From positions 4,898,001 to 4,962,000 of the forward strand of contig NZ_CP065047.1 of assembly GCF_015689175.1 (NCBI RefSeq): a stretch of 64,000 bases of DNA. The letters are read 5' to 3'. The first letter of the stretch is position 1; each line of letters opens with the position of its first letter. The translations under genes and the position numbers were made by a program. Positions 33,971 through 42,865 of the stretch are shown piece after piece. Origin of the DNA: Mycobacterium kubicae (GTDB lineage Bacteria > Actinomycetota > Actinomycetes > Mycobacteriales > Mycobacteriaceae). The notes under the pieces were generated by a model, which saw only the letters and a list, made by a program, of their open reading frames with translations, searched no databases and was not told the origin of the DNA.

Positions 33971-34985
33971 ATGACCATTGCCCACGATATCGACCTGTCT
34001 GCCGTGCTGGCCGAACGACTCACCACCACGCACCCTGATGTGCTGCGCGAGTTGTTGGCCGCCTTCATTCACGCCCTGATGGGCGCCGAAGCCGACGCGG
34101 TGTGCGGTGCCGGCTACGGCCAGCGCAGCAGCGAGCGCACCAATTCCCGCAACGGGTATCGGCACCGCGAGTTTGACACCCGCGCAGGCACATTGGATCT
34201 GGCGATTCCCAAGCTAAGGCAAGGTTCGTACTTCCCGGACTGGCTGCTGGAACGGCGCAAACGCGCCGAGCGGGCCCTGACCACGGTGGTGGCTACCTGC
34301 TACCTGCTGGGCGTTTCGACGCGGCGGATGGACAAACTCGTCGAGACTCTGGGCATCACCAGCTTGTCGAAGTCCCAGGTCAGCGTGATGGCCAAAGAGC
34401 TCGACGCCGCGGTCGAGGCGTTCCGGACCCGGCCACTGGATGCAGGCCCGTACACGTTCATGGCTGCTGACGCCCTGGTGCTCAAGGTTCGCGAAGCAGG
34501 CCGGGTGGTCAACGTGCACGCGCTGATCGCCACCGGGGTCAACGCCGAGGGCTACCGCGAAATCCTGGGCATCGACGTCACCACCGCCGAGGACGGGGCC
34601 GGCTGGCTGACCTTCCTGCGGTCGCTGACCGCCCGCGGCCTATCAGGGGTCCGTCTGGTCACTTCCGACGCCCACGCCGGTCTGGTGGCCGCGATCGGCG
34701 CCACCCTGCCTGGGGCATCGTGGCAACGGTGTCGCACCCACTACGCCACCAACCTGATGGCCATCACTCCGAAATCATCGTGGCCGTGGGTACGCACACT
34801 ACTGCATTCGGTCTTCGATCAACCTGACGCCGGTTCCGTTGCAGCCCAATATGACCGCATCATCGACGCACTGGCCGACAAGCTCCCCAAGGTCGCCGAC
34901 CACCTCGAAGACGCCCGCGCCGACCTGCTCGCCTTCACCGCCTTCCCCAAACAAATTTGGCGGCAGATCTGGTCCAACAACCCAC
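33971..34985 (+). pseudogene. IS256-type transposase, 5' part (split gene)
   Basis: Starts MTIAHDIDLSAVLAERL with AAAGGA upstream and has the Mutator/IS256 pattern: 'RNGYRHREFDTRAGTLDLAIPKLR', 'VTSDAHAG' with the second catalytic Asp, 'WQRCRTHYATNLM'. At 34985 the conserved 'IWSNNPQERLNKEI' is cut after SNNP; the rest is at 38135. The two parts add to 1,236 bp, an exact 412 codons, so the split is clean and the gene was intact before the insertion. Confidence 0.85.
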
Positions 34986-35100
34986 TATCCGTTAACCGGC
35001 TCTCCGGGGACACGGTTCGGGCTGCAGCGTGAGGTTCACGCACAAGCGCTGAGCACGGATGGATGCTGTCTGCATCTCGGTGGGGGAAGGCGGAGCGGCG

Positions 35101-36150
35101 ATGCGGGTACTCAAGAGCGACAGCGGATATGTCCTGGAGGGCGACTGGGACGGGCAGGACGCGGTGAACGCGTTTCTCAACCATTTGGCGGGACGGGGGT
35201 TCAGCGCGGCCACGGTGCGGGCCTACGCATTCGACGTCGCCAATTTGAGCCGGTTCCTCGTCCAGCAAGCGGTCGGGCTCGCCGCGGTCGATGCGCCGTT
35301 GGTGTTCGACTGGATCGACTGGCAAGGCGTCCGCCGAACGGACCAGCCCACCGGCGGTCACCGCTCGTCGACCCCGCCGGCAGCTTCGACGGTGAACCGC
35401 CGGGTCGCGGCAGTGCGCGCGTTATTCGAGTATCTGGTGATGACCGGTGTCTGCACCGACAATCCGGTGCCGTCGCCGCGGCGGGGACAGGGGCTGCGCC
35501 AGTCGCAGCGGGGGTTGCTCGGTCATCTGGGTCCCGGGCGTGCACGCAGTGGCGGTAGGTTGGTGCGTCAGCCGCAGCGTCTTCCGGAATCGTTGTCCAC
35601 CAACGATGTCGACGCGTTCCTGGCGACACTGGCAACGCACCGGGACCGGGCGATGGTGCTGGTGATGCTACTCGGAGGGCTGCGTTCGGCCGAGGCGCGT
35701 GGCCTGCTGCTCGCCGACGTCGATATGGGCCGGCGCCGGCTTCGGGTGATCGGCAAGGGCGGCAAGGAACGTCATGTCCCGGTCGATGCGGCGTTCTTCA
35801 CCGAGCTCGCCGCCTACCTGCGATGGGAGCGGCCGCCGGGGTTGGCGACGCCGCAGTGCTTCGTAGTGCTGCGCGGCCCGACGACCGGTGCACCGGTCAG
35901 CGAGGCCGGGCTGCGCAGCCTGTTCCGTCGGCACCGGGAGACCTCTGGCGCCACAAGAGTCCGCCCGCACCGTTTACGGCATACCTACGGCACCGAATTG
36001 TCGGCGGCCGGAATCGATCTGCTGGCGTTGCGGGCGTTGATGGGGCATGTCTCGCCGGAGACCACGGCCCGCTACGTGCATTTGTCGATCGAGCAGCTCG
36101 CCGCCGAATACGGTGCTGCTCGTGCGACGTTGGCCGGAGCCCGGCAGTGA
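35101..36150 (+). CDS. tyrosine recombinase, TnpA-like (Tn554 type)
   Basis: 349 residues from the ATG at 35101 (MRVLKSDSGY; an ATG 42 bp upstream is possible). N-terminal SAM-like domain, then the catalytic set: Arg in 'LGGLRSAEARGLLL', Lys in 'GKGGKERHVP', 'PHRLRHTYGTEL' (HxxR), His in 'LMGHVSPETTARYVH' with the nucleophilic Tyr. It resembles XerC-type enzymes and Tn554 TnpA (361 residues). The stop overlaps the next gene (GTGA). Confidence 0.85.
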   Translation: MRVLKSDSGYVLEGDWDGQDAVNAFLNHLAGRGFSAATVRAYAFDVANLSRFLVQQAVGLAAVDAPLVFDWIDWQGVRRTDQPTGGHRSSTPPAASTVNRRVAAVRALFEYLVMTGVCTDNPVPSPRRGQGLRQSQRGLLGHLGPGRARSGGRLVRQPQRLPESLSTNDVDAFLATLATHRDRAMVLVMLLGGLRSAEARGLLLADVDMGRRRLRVIGKGGKERHVPVDAAFFTELAAYLRWERPPGLATPQCFVVLRGPTTGAPVSEAGLRSLFRRHRETSGATRVRPHRLRHTYGTELSAAGIDLLALRALMGHVSPETTARYVHLSIEQLAAEYGAARATLAGARQ

Positions 36151-38090
36151 CCACGGTGTTGGTCGGCCAACCCGTAGGCGCCGACGAGGTGGTGGCGGAT
36201 TATCTCGACCACGTCGCCACCCTGGGTTTGAGCGGGCGGGCGGTACGCGACCGGATTCGGATCGCTCGCGACTTCACCGCACGCCACCGCGACCTGCACG
36301 CCTGGATGACGCTGCCGGCAGCCGAGCGGATCGCCGAGATACGGGACACCGGGGCGTGGCCGCTGATCTGTCACACGATCGGCACCGGCCGGTTACGGCT
36401 GGACGTCGAGCTGGCCGCGGTCAAACAGTTGACCGGGCTGGGCCGCGCAGTGGAGGACCGGGATCCGAGCGGATTCGCCGCGTTGCGGAATGCGGGAATT
36501 CGGTTGGGCTGGAGGAGTTCCTGGGTCGAGACGGTCCTCGGCGAATGTCTGGCGGTAGTGCTGGCACACCACGGCGGAATGGTCGCCGACCTGACCGGCG
36601 ACGCGCTCGACGACTTCGACGCCGCGCTGTCACGTACCGTGGTGCCGCCATCGTCGCGGCGGGCATACAGGGGGCGGCTGGCCAGCCTGCGGCAGCTGTT
36701 GTTCGAGACCGCGGTCATCGACACCGCGCCGAAACGCCGGCGGTGGGCCCGTAGCCTCGAGCAGCGCTTCACCGAGGTGGAGATGCCCGACCCGATCCGT
36801 CAGACGTTGCTGCGCTACATCGGCGTGCGCGCGGCGGTGCTGCGGCCCAAATCGGTCGAGTCGCTGATCAACGACCTGCTGCCCTTCGCCGAATACCTCA
36901 CCGCTCACCATCCCGACGTCATCAGCCTGCGTGAACTCGACCGGAGCTGCATCGAGGGCTACCTGAAATGGAATCGCACCCGGGGCTGGCGTGGTCAGCG
37001 CGCCGCCGCGGGCGCCGGGCGCACCGTCTCGGCCGCGGTGGCCCAGTCGGCAGTGCTCAGTCTGCGCAACCTGCTCGACGACATCACCGCCTGGGGCTGG
37101 GCGCAGGCCCCACCACGGCGGTTGGTATTCGCCGCCGACGTCCCCAAACTCGACCAGCCGTTGCCACGCGCGCTAGCACCCGATGTGGACGCGGCAGTGA
37201 TGAACGCCGTTGCCCACCTGCAGGATCCGTTCGCCCGCATCGGCCTGACCGTGCTGCGTGGTGCCGGCCTGCGGGCGGGGGAACTGCTCGACCTCGAACT
37301 GGGCAGCATCATCGACTACGGACCGGCCGGAACCTGGCTGAAGGTGCCACTGGGCAAGCTCGCCACCGAACGCATGGTCCCGCTCTCCGCCGCGACCCTC
37401 GCCGCGCTCGACGAGTGGGTCGCCCTCCGCGGCACGCACCGGCCGCTGCCGCACCCACGCACCGGCGTGCTCACCGACTTTCTGTTCACCCGGCACGGAC
37501 GCCGCCTGGGCTACACCCGGCTGCGCAACGGGCTGCTCACCGCCGCTGAATCCGCCGGGTTGCACCGTCCCGACGGCGGCGTCCTGATGGTCACTCCACA
37601 TCAGTTGCGCCACACCTGGGCCACCGAACTCGCCAACGCCGGGATGAGTCTGCAGGCCTTGATGTCCTTACTCGGGCACGTCACTCCACAAATGACGATC
37701 CGCTACGCCACCCTGGCCTCGCCCACCCTGCGCGCGGCCTACGACGAAGCGATGGGCAAGATGCGCCGCCAGTTCACCCTCACCCCGGTCGGCAAACCGA
37801 TCCTGCCCGACAAGGTCGGCTGGCTGCACAGTGAAATGCTGAAAACCCGCGTTGCACACGGATACTGCGCTCGCCACGAATCCGCGGGCGCGTGCCCTTA
37901 TGCCAACATCTGCGAAACCTGCGACAACTACGTCACCGCCCCCGAATTCCGCGACACGCTCACCGACCAACTCGCCGACGTCCAGGCCCTCAGAACCGAC
38001 GCCGAGTGCCGCGGCTGGACCGACGAAGCCGCCCGCCACGACCGCGTCGCCCACGCCCTTACCGACCACCTCCAGCGCCTCGATCGATGA
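36147..38090 (+). CDS. tyrosine recombinase, TnpB-like (Tn554 type), with Cys-rich tail
   Basis: A 647-residue recombinase with a long N-terminal part (about 300 residues, two core-binding-like halves) and a C-terminal catalytic domain: Arg in 'RGAGLRAGELLDL', Lys in 'PLGKLATERMVPL', 'TPHQLRHTWATELA', His in 'LLGHVTPQMTIRYA' with Tyr. After the catalytic domain comes 'GYCARHESAGACPYANICE' and 'TCDNY', a probable zinc-binding knuckle. Length and layout match Tn554 TnpB (630 residues). Translationally coupled to the upstream recombinase. Confidence 0.85.
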   Translation: MTTVLVGQPVGADEVVADYLDHVATLGLSGRAVRDRIRIARDFTARHRDLHAWMTLPAAERIAEIRDTGAWPLICHTIGTGRLRLDVELAAVKQLTGLGRAVEDRDPSGFAALRNAGIRLGWRSSWVETVLGECLAVVLAHHGGMVADLTGDALDDFDAALSRTVVPPSSRRAYRGRLASLRQLLFETAVIDTAPKRRRWARSLEQRFTEVEMPDPIRQTLLRYIGVRAAVLRPKSVESLINDLLPFAEYLTAHHPDVISLRELDRSCIEGYLKWNRTRGWRGQRAAAGAGRTVSAAVAQSAVLSLRNLLDDITAWGWAQAPPRRLVFAADVPKLDQPLPRALAPDVDAAVMNAVAHLQDPFARIGLTVLRGAGLRAGELLDLELGSIIDYGPAGTWLKVPLGKLATERMVPLSAATLAALDEWVALRGTHRPLPHPRTGVLTDFLFTRHGRRLGYTRLRNGLLTAAESAGLHRPDGGVLMVTPHQLRHTWATELANAGMSLQALMSLLGHVTPQMTIRYATLASPTLRAAYDEAMGKMRRQFTLTPVGKPILPDKVGWLHSEMLKTRVAHGYCARHESAGACPYANICETCDNYVTAPEFRDTLTDQLADVQALRTDAECRGWTDEAARHDRVAHALTDHLQRLDR

Positions 38091-38134
38091 ACATCCCACC
38101 CCGACGGGTTGACCCGCCCCCGAGGGCCGGATAA

Positions 38135-38355
38135 AAGAACGACTCAACAAGGAAATCCGCCGGCGCACCGACGTCGTCGGAATCTTCCCCGACCGCAACG
38201 CCCTAATCCGCCTCGTCGGCGCGGTGCTGGCCGAACAACACGACGAATGGGCCGAATCCCGCCGCTACCTCGGCCTCGACGTCCTCAGCAAATCCCGCGC
38301 CGACCACACGCCATCAACAGAACAGGAGGACACCCCGGCGGCACTGACCGCCTAA
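38135..38355 (+). pseudogene. IS256-type transposase, 3' part (split gene)
   Basis: Continues the split transposase: '[19 protein letters not shown]', '[17 protein letters not shown]', then a Ser/Thr/Glu tail and TAA at 38355. The E of 'NPQERLNKEI' is the third residue of the DDE triad in IS256 enzymes. The codon for Gln is shared between both sides of the insertion. Confidence 0.85.
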
Positions 38356-38441
38356 ACCACCAAGTCGAAGAATCACACGACGACGTCGTACACCACGTCC
38401 CTGGACTTGACCTTCTCCCCTGCCGCGTAACACTCGGAAAG

Positions 38442-38517
38442 ATGGCAAACGACATGTGCCACAGTCGGGAGCAGGCGGAGCAGGTCAAGGCTAGGTTGGC
38501 CGAGTGGCTGGCGCCAC
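38442..38517 (+). pseudogene. group II intron reverse-transcriptase remnant
   Basis: About 25 codons reading 'ANDMCHSREQAEQVKARLAE' plus 'WLAP', close to the segment following the YADD motif in many group II intron reverse transcriptases. It is not derived from the two intact introns in this window, whose RT differs here. Neither end is preserved. Confidence 0.45.
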
Positions 38518-38813
38518 CAATGGTCGGGACGACGGCACTGACTGAGCGGCACCGCCCGCAGACCGCCGGCATCAAGCGAATGGCTCGGCCGTATAACCAC
38601 GCGCTGACCGTCGCATATCTCTGCCCCACCTGTGAGAATTGAGCTGACAAGGCAGCTAGAGACGGATAGGTCCCTTTGTGAGCACCGATGGCCGCGAGCC
38701 TGACGACGAGGCCGGCGCGGAGTTCCTGAACGGCTTCGTCGATAGGTTGATTCTCGGGGGCGGGCGTGTGGACATGGGCCGCCGGCGCTCCGAACCAGTT
38801 GCGCCACCATAGC

Positions 38814-38836
38814 ATGTAGTACAACTATGTAGTACA
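38814..38836. promoter_or_regulatory. direct-repeat operator of the second vapBC
   Basis: ATGTAGTACA occurs twice, at 38814-38823 and 38827-38836, separated by 3 bp. It ends 8 bp before the antitoxin ATG at 38845 and overlaps the likely -10 (TACATTAT). Each repeat is nearly self-complementary. Likely bound by the VapB-VapC complex. Confidence 0.6.
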
Positions 38837-38844
38837 TTATTGGT

Positions 38845-39117
38845 ATGAGTGAAGTACCTCTCCGAATGCTCAACCAAGAGACGGCAAAGGTCTTGGCCCG
38901 CGTCAAGCGTGGCGAAGAGATCACGCTTACTGAGCGCGGGGAAGTCATCGCCCGAATAATCCCCGCTACCGCCGGCCCACTGGATGCGTTGATCACTGCC
39001 GGCAGAGTGCAACCGGCGACGCTGGCCGGCCCAGCCCCGCGGCCGACCGTTCCGATGCACGACAATCTCGACGCCGGCGCGCTATTGCAACGTCTGCGCG
39101 CCGAGGAAAGGTATTAG
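38845..39117 (+). CDS. VapB-type antitoxin (Phd/YefM fold)
   Basis: A 90-residue antitoxin: 'VPLRMLNQETAKVLARVKRGEEITLTERGEVIARIIP' is the Phd/YefM DNA-binding half (key part 'GEEITLTERGEVIARI'). A disordered Pro/Ala-rich linker and a C-terminal helix 'ALLQRLRAEERY' would block the PIN active site. It is followed after 3 bp by its toxin. It is unrelated to the RHH antitoxin in the miniature transposon. Confidence 0.88.
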   Translation: MSEVPLRMLNQETAKVLARVKRGEEITLTERGEVIARIIPATAGPLDALITAGRVQPATLAGPAPRPTVPMHDNLDAGALLQRLRAEERY

Positions 39118-39120
39118 CCG

Positions 39121-39528
39121 GTGATCTACCTGGATACCTCGGCTCTGGTCAAGCTGATCCGGATCGAAGTCGAATCTGATGCTCTAGCTGACTGGCTCGA
39201 TGAACGCACCGAAACACGTTGGATAACATCTGCCTTGGCTGAAGTGGAGCTCCCCAGAGCCATCCGCGCAGTCGCCCCAAATGGCTTATCTGCTGTCCCC
39301 TCTGTGCTGGCCAGACTGGATCGGTTCGAAATCGACCAGGTCATCCGCGCCACCGCGGCCGCCTACCCCGATCCGGCGCTGCGCTCGCTCGATGCGATAC
39401 ACCTGGCCACCGCTCAAATCGCCGCATCCACAGCACCATTGACCGCCATGGTCGCCTATGACAGTCGACTCAGCGACGCCGCCCGTGCCCTCGGGATAAC
39501 GATTGTCACACCTGGAAGAAACTCATGA
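39121..39528 (+). CDS. VapC-type PIN-domain toxin
   Basis: A 135-residue PIN protein: Asp in 'MIYLDTSALVKLIRIE', Glu in 'ALAEVELPRAI', 'LRSLDAIHLATAQ' and 'VAYDSRLSDAARALGITIV' supply the four acidic metal ligands. GTG start. Expected to be a site-specific RNase. Its stop overlaps an ATG at 39525, but the next gene more likely begins at 39549. Confidence 0.9.
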   Translation: MIYLDTSALVKLIRIEVESDALADWLDERTETRWITSALAEVELPRAIRAVAPNGLSAVPSVLARLDRFEIDQVIRATAAAYPDPALRSLDAIHLATAQIAASTAPLTAMVAYDSRLSDAARALGITIVTPGRNS

Positions 39529-39548
39529 ACGGCTCAGGAGGAGAACAC

Positions 39549-39890
39549 ATGTCAGCACGTTTCTATGATGAGACCGTTTTTCAAGCGTGGCAGCGCGGTG
39601 TAGAGATCGCCGGTCCCCGATGGTTCGCCGACGGCCAGACTTCCCCGGACAGCGCGACCAGCAAGTGGGATCTCTCGCCGAGGGTCGACGAGATCCGATC
39701 AGCTATCGGATGGCTGTCCTCGGGCGAAGCGATGTTCCTTGCGGCGATGGTGAGCTTTTACAACTCTGAGCCCGGCGGCGAACTCTTGCGATCACTTGGC
39801 GCAAATGGCCTCAGCGACATTGCTGCCAGCCTCGACGAATCACGCCGACAAGTCATCGCCGACCTGCCCCTTGCCTACGCCGGCTGGTGA
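39549..39890 (+). CDS. hypothetical protein linked to vapBC
   Basis: A 113-residue protein starting MSARFYDETVFQAWQRGVEI, with AGGAGGAGA 9 nt upstream. Acidic, mostly helical by appearance, with 'AIGWLSSGEAMFLAAMVSFYNS' in the middle. No known domain is recognised. It is in the same orientation, 20 bp after VapC, so it may be co-transcribed and could be an accessory or a passenger. Confidence 0.6.
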   Translation: MSARFYDETVFQAWQRGVEIAGPRWFADGQTSPDSATSKWDLSPRVDEIRSAIGWLSSGEAMFLAAMVSFYNSEPGGELLRSLGANGLSDIAASLDESRRQVIADLPLAYAGW

Positions 39891-39950
39891 AAACCTCGCC
39901 GGCCGTCACTCCCACGGCTTCCCGCTACAACCCGCCGCAAAGGACAACCC

Positions 39951-40256
39951 ATGGCTGACCTGCCAACTCGTCCCGAACTATTCGAGAACGCCCGCGCCTG
40001 CATCGACGAAGTGAGATCAGCGCTCAGCGCGGCGCGCGACTGGCTGCGCTCGGACTGGCAGCTCCTGGGCACACCACTGACTAAGGAGGCCGGCCAAGCT
40101 CGGGTGGCCATTTTGGAATCGATCGGCGAGGCCAAGGACCTCATCGACGCGATGAAGCGCACTGCAGCCTCGATGAAGCGGCGCAGCACGGCGTTGCGAG
40201 CGCGCGGCAGAAACGCCAGGCGACCGCGCTGTCTGGTGCGCCGCGCAGCGCGATGA
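39951..40256 (+). CDS. hypothetical protein, helical
   Basis: A 101-residue protein. The first 75 residues are strongly helical ('ENARACIDEVRSALSAARDW', 'ILESIGEAKDLIDAMKRTAA'). The last 25 are Arg-rich and may result from decay. It follows the previous hypothetical gene by 60 bp on the same strand. No domain recognised. Confidence 0.5.
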   Translation: MADLPTRPELFENARACIDEVRSALSAARDWLRSDWQLLGTPLTKEAGQARVAILESIGEAKDLIDAMKRTAASMKRRSTALRARGRNARRPRCLVRRAAR

Positions 40257-40673
40257 ACCGCCCGCCTTGCCCGCCGCGACCCGTTGCCGACCTGGTGGCC
40301 GGATGTGAACGGGCGCTGGCTCGAAGATGGTGGAAGATGGTGACCGCAAGACATCGTGCGTTGCGTGGTGGACCGCCCGTCACGCCTCAATCACGAACTT
40401 TGCGACTGGGCGCGCGCACCAACACTTCATGCTCGGCATCATGGGTGGCCGCTTCAGGCGCCAGGCGTGTTCGGCAGCCGACCGTCATACCCGCCGACGA
40501 GCGGTCGCCCGGCCACGATGTGCGCGACTCGGGCGACCGGTCCCAATCACCAAGCAAACGTCCTCTCCCGAGGCTTCGGGGTGCGTCATCCGCTTGCCCC
40601 GCATGTCGACATCCGTTGCTGCGCGGCTAGCGGCCACGCCAGTCAAATGTCGATTCCCGCTGCGGTGCCTACC
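40257..40673. other. no gene supported
   Basis: Several frames are open because of high GC, but none shows a family pattern or a consistent codon bias. A frame beginning ATG at 40253 (MNRPPCPPRPVADLV) overlaps the upstream stop and could be a shortened third gene of that unit. Confidence 0.35.
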
Positions 40674-41012
40674 TCAAAATCCCGGCAATCCCGGCAGGGT
40701 GAAACCACCGCCCGCGCCGGTGGAAGCGCCGCTCCCAGCGCCGCCCGGACCGGTCAAACCGCCCGACGTGCCAGTACCGAAGCCGCCGCCATTGTCGTTG
40801 AAAGCACCGGACCCGCCGGTCGACGCCCTGCCCCCACCGATCGGGGTGGACACTCCACCAGACCCGCCGCCCCCAACTGTGATCCCTGGGTCTGGCTCAT
40901 CCGCCCAGGCAGCGCCCGCGCTGGCTATCGGGATGAGCCCGGCGGCCAAAGCTGCACCTGCGGCCATGCCGAGCTTGATCGTGATACCGCGGCGTCGTGT
41001 CTTGCAAGTCAT
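40674..41012 (-). CDS. secreted glycine-rich protein
   Basis: A 112-residue protein starting at the ATG at 41012, with GGAGGGG 4 nt upstream. The Arg-rich start (MTCKTRRRG), hydrophobic core 'AGAALAAGLIPIASAGAAWA' and an AxA site make a strong signal peptide. The mature part (about 75 residues) is mostly Gly, Ser and Pro with 'GGGGSGG' and 'GGGFGTGTSGGLTGPGGAG' repeats and no Cys. Small secreted Gly-rich proteins are common in mycobacteria and of unknown role. It has a long AT-rich upstream region. Confidence 0.7.
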   Translation of the reverse strand: MTCKTRRRGITIKLGMAAGAALAAGLIPIASAGAAWADEPDPGITVGGGGSGGVSTPIGGGRASTGGSGAFNDNGGGFGTGTSGGLTGPGGAGSGASTGAGGGFTLPGLPGF

Positions 41013-41089
41013 GTTCCCCTCCGAATTCATGGATCATTAGATGATCGCGTTATGATCGGCGCACTTGTCGTGCGTTGCACAGTCACTTA

Positions 41090-41530
41090 GGTGGTAATGG
41101 GGCTCACCTCCATTCCCACAACTGGATTCCCACAACTGGTGATAGCAATGCCACCAGCTGTATGAACTTTGGCTATGCAATGCAGCTTAGCTACTACAGA
41201 AAGTGAGCGTCAAGCCAATTGGGCTACCTTGTTTGCAAAGTGATTCATATTCATAAATTCAGTGTTTCAGTAGACACTGACTTCCACACCTACAATCGTA
41301 TATTGCAGCAGTTCAACAACCATGTACTGGTGTACTGACATGCGCCAATTCGCGTCTGCGTACTTACTGATATCGAGCACAACGTGAATCATTCAGGCCA
41401 GAGTCTGACTTGATTACGATTATCAGAGTTTCAAGGTGCCAGCAAACTAGACTTACTCGGTTGGTGCCCGATATCTGCAGAAACCTTTCTTCCTAGAATT
41501 CAGTATCGCTGTTGGCCAAAAATCGCTCCC
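41090..41530. other. AT-rich non-coding tract
   Basis: About 440 bp at clearly lower GC (around 45% by eye) than the surroundings, with no open frame of note and stops in all frames. It includes the tandem repeat at 41112-41139. It may be the upstream region of the secreted Gly-rich gene, a foreign segment, or decayed phage DNA. Confidence 0.5.
41112..41139 (+). repeat. tandem 14-bp repeat
   Basis: ATTCCCACAACTGG twice in direct succession, at the edge of the AT-rich tract. Confidence 0.85.
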
Positions 41531-41992
41531 TGCGTAGTCCGATCAGCAGTCACACCTCGCCGCGTGCACCTAGACCGTCCCCAACACAGGGCCTCAGCAG
41601 ACGCCCGCCGGCAACTCATCGCCGACGACGCGCGAGGGGTGCCGCGCCTCACCTTGGGCCCAAGTGCAGGACCCCTCATTGATCCGCGTACTGATATGCA
41701 GATCTACTGAAACGCACCCGAAGAGGGGATCGCCGCAATGAGCACCGGCCGCAGCCGCATCGAATCGAGCGCCGCACCGTCCCACAGAAACACCGCGGCT
41801 GCCACCCCGCCCTCACCTACAGGCACCGGGCCGACCGAACGCCTCATGACCATCCGGTAGACAGGCGACCAACGAACACGCCGAACCGTCGACCTATCAC
41901 TTGGCACACACCCGGGTCTTGACATCTGGCAGCGAGATGCCGCCGACCGCCTCGGACTCGCAGGATGCAGGCGGAAATAACCGGATTCTTCT
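41531..41992. other. no gene recognised
   Basis: GC rises again. Short frames only. The right end merges into an enoyl-CoA hydratase remnant. Confidence 0.4.
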
Positions 41993-42190
41993 CTGGACAA
42001 GCTCGACGCAATCCACGCCGTCCTGCATCGCTTCCCCGTGTACAAGCCGATCATCGCCGCGGTCAACGGCACTTGCGTGGCGGGCGGATTCGAGATGTTG
42101 AGCTCCACCGACATCCGAGTGGCCGTGCCCGACGCACGATTCGCGGTGATGGAGCCGAAGCGCGGTCTTTTCGCAGTGTCTTGCCCGTGA
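41993..42190 (+). pseudogene. enoyl-CoA hydratase remnant
   Basis: About 65 codons without an N-terminus: 'IHAVLHRFPVYKPIIAAVNG', 'TCVAGGFEMLSSTDIRVAVP', 'ARFAVMEPKRGLF', then a stop. This is the oxyanion-hole half of a crotonase-fold protein. The upstream half and the C-terminal third are gone. It is unlike the hydratase at 5526, so not a recent copy of it. Confidence 0.75.
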
Positions 42191-42291
42191 GGACACTCGC
42201 GGCGGCAAGGGCACCGCCGATCGTGACGTAATGACTTAGGGCCGGTCCACGCGGCAGAGGTGTGAGGTGTTGACGACGGGGTGGGTTCTAC

Positions 42292-42750
42292 TCAACGTCG
42301 CAACACCGACGGATCACTCGAGACTAACAGGGCAGCGAATAGATCGGCGGGGCAACGGTCTTGGAGGACTATGCGGGGGCGATGGTTGAGTTCGTGTTCG
42401 ACGGCCAACAACTGCTCCGGCGGGTGGCTGATGAGGGTGACGCCCTTCGGGAAGTAGTCGCGCAGCAGTCCGTTGGTGTTCTCGTTCGTGCCGCGTTGCC
42501 AGGGTGATCTGGAGTCGCAGAAGTAGACGGGCGCGCCGAGCTTGTCGGTGGTGGCAAGGTGGCGCGCCATCTCGGTGCCCTGGTCCCAGGTGATCGACCG
42601 CATCAGCGTGGGTGGCAGATCCTTCATGCGGGCCACCAAGGCCGCGTGCAGGGAGTCGGCGTCACTGCGAGGCAGATGCACCAACCGCAGCATCCGGGTC
42701 TGGCGTTCGACCAGAGTGCCGATCGCCGAGAGGTGGTTATTACCGATGAT
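42292..42750 (-). pseudogene. IS30-type transposase, 3' exon
   Basis: Second exon of the interrupted transposase: 'IIGNNHLSAIGTLVERQTRM', 'SITWDQGTEMARH' (second Asp) and 'WQRGTNENTNGLLRDYFPKG' (third acidic residue), then a stop at 42292. It joins the first exon (44936-45733) exactly: 798 + 459 bp = 418 codons plus stop. If the intron splices, the transposase would be intact. Confidence 0.85.
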
Positions 42751-42814
42751 GTAGGGGTCGGACCGGGGCGCGGTGCCGGGATTGCTCCTGGCCCGTTTCC
42801 CCGGCCCGCCCTCC

Positions 42815-42850
42815 GCACCGGACGTGCGACTCTCGTCGCATCCGGCGCTC
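42815..42850 (-). ncRNA. group II intron domain V, copy 1
   Basis: Minus strand: GAGCGCCGGATGCGACGAGA followed by GTCGCACGTCCGGTGC, a 34-36-nt hairpin with the AGC catalytic triad and a GAGA-type tetraloop, the most conserved part of group II introns. Domain VI and the 3' splice site follow within 65 nt. Confidence 0.85.
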
Positions 42851-42865
42851 CACGGACTGCCACCG

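Larger units (their letters stand above)
34986..38134 (+). mobile_element. Tn554-like element with two tyrosine recombinases
   Basis: A 3,149-bp insertion inside the IS256 transposase, limits deduced from reconstruction of its reading frame (P-Q-E-R codons CCA-C|AA-GAA-CGA). It carries overlapping genes for a 350-residue and a 647-residue tyrosine recombinase, the layout of tnpA-tnpB in Tn554, but no tnpC. No terminal repeats or target duplication are visible, as is usual for this group. There are no passenger genes. Confidence 0.75.
33862..38396 (+). mobile_element. IS256-family element interrupted by a Tn554-like element
   Basis: Probable terminal inverted repeat GTGGTGTACGA at 33862-33872 and its complement at 38386-38396; the inner motif GTGATTCTTCGA also recurs at both ends. 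Without the 3.15-kb insertion the element would be about 1.39 kb, normal for IS256. No target duplication is seen at these limits, so the exact ends are uncertain. Confidence 0.6.
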
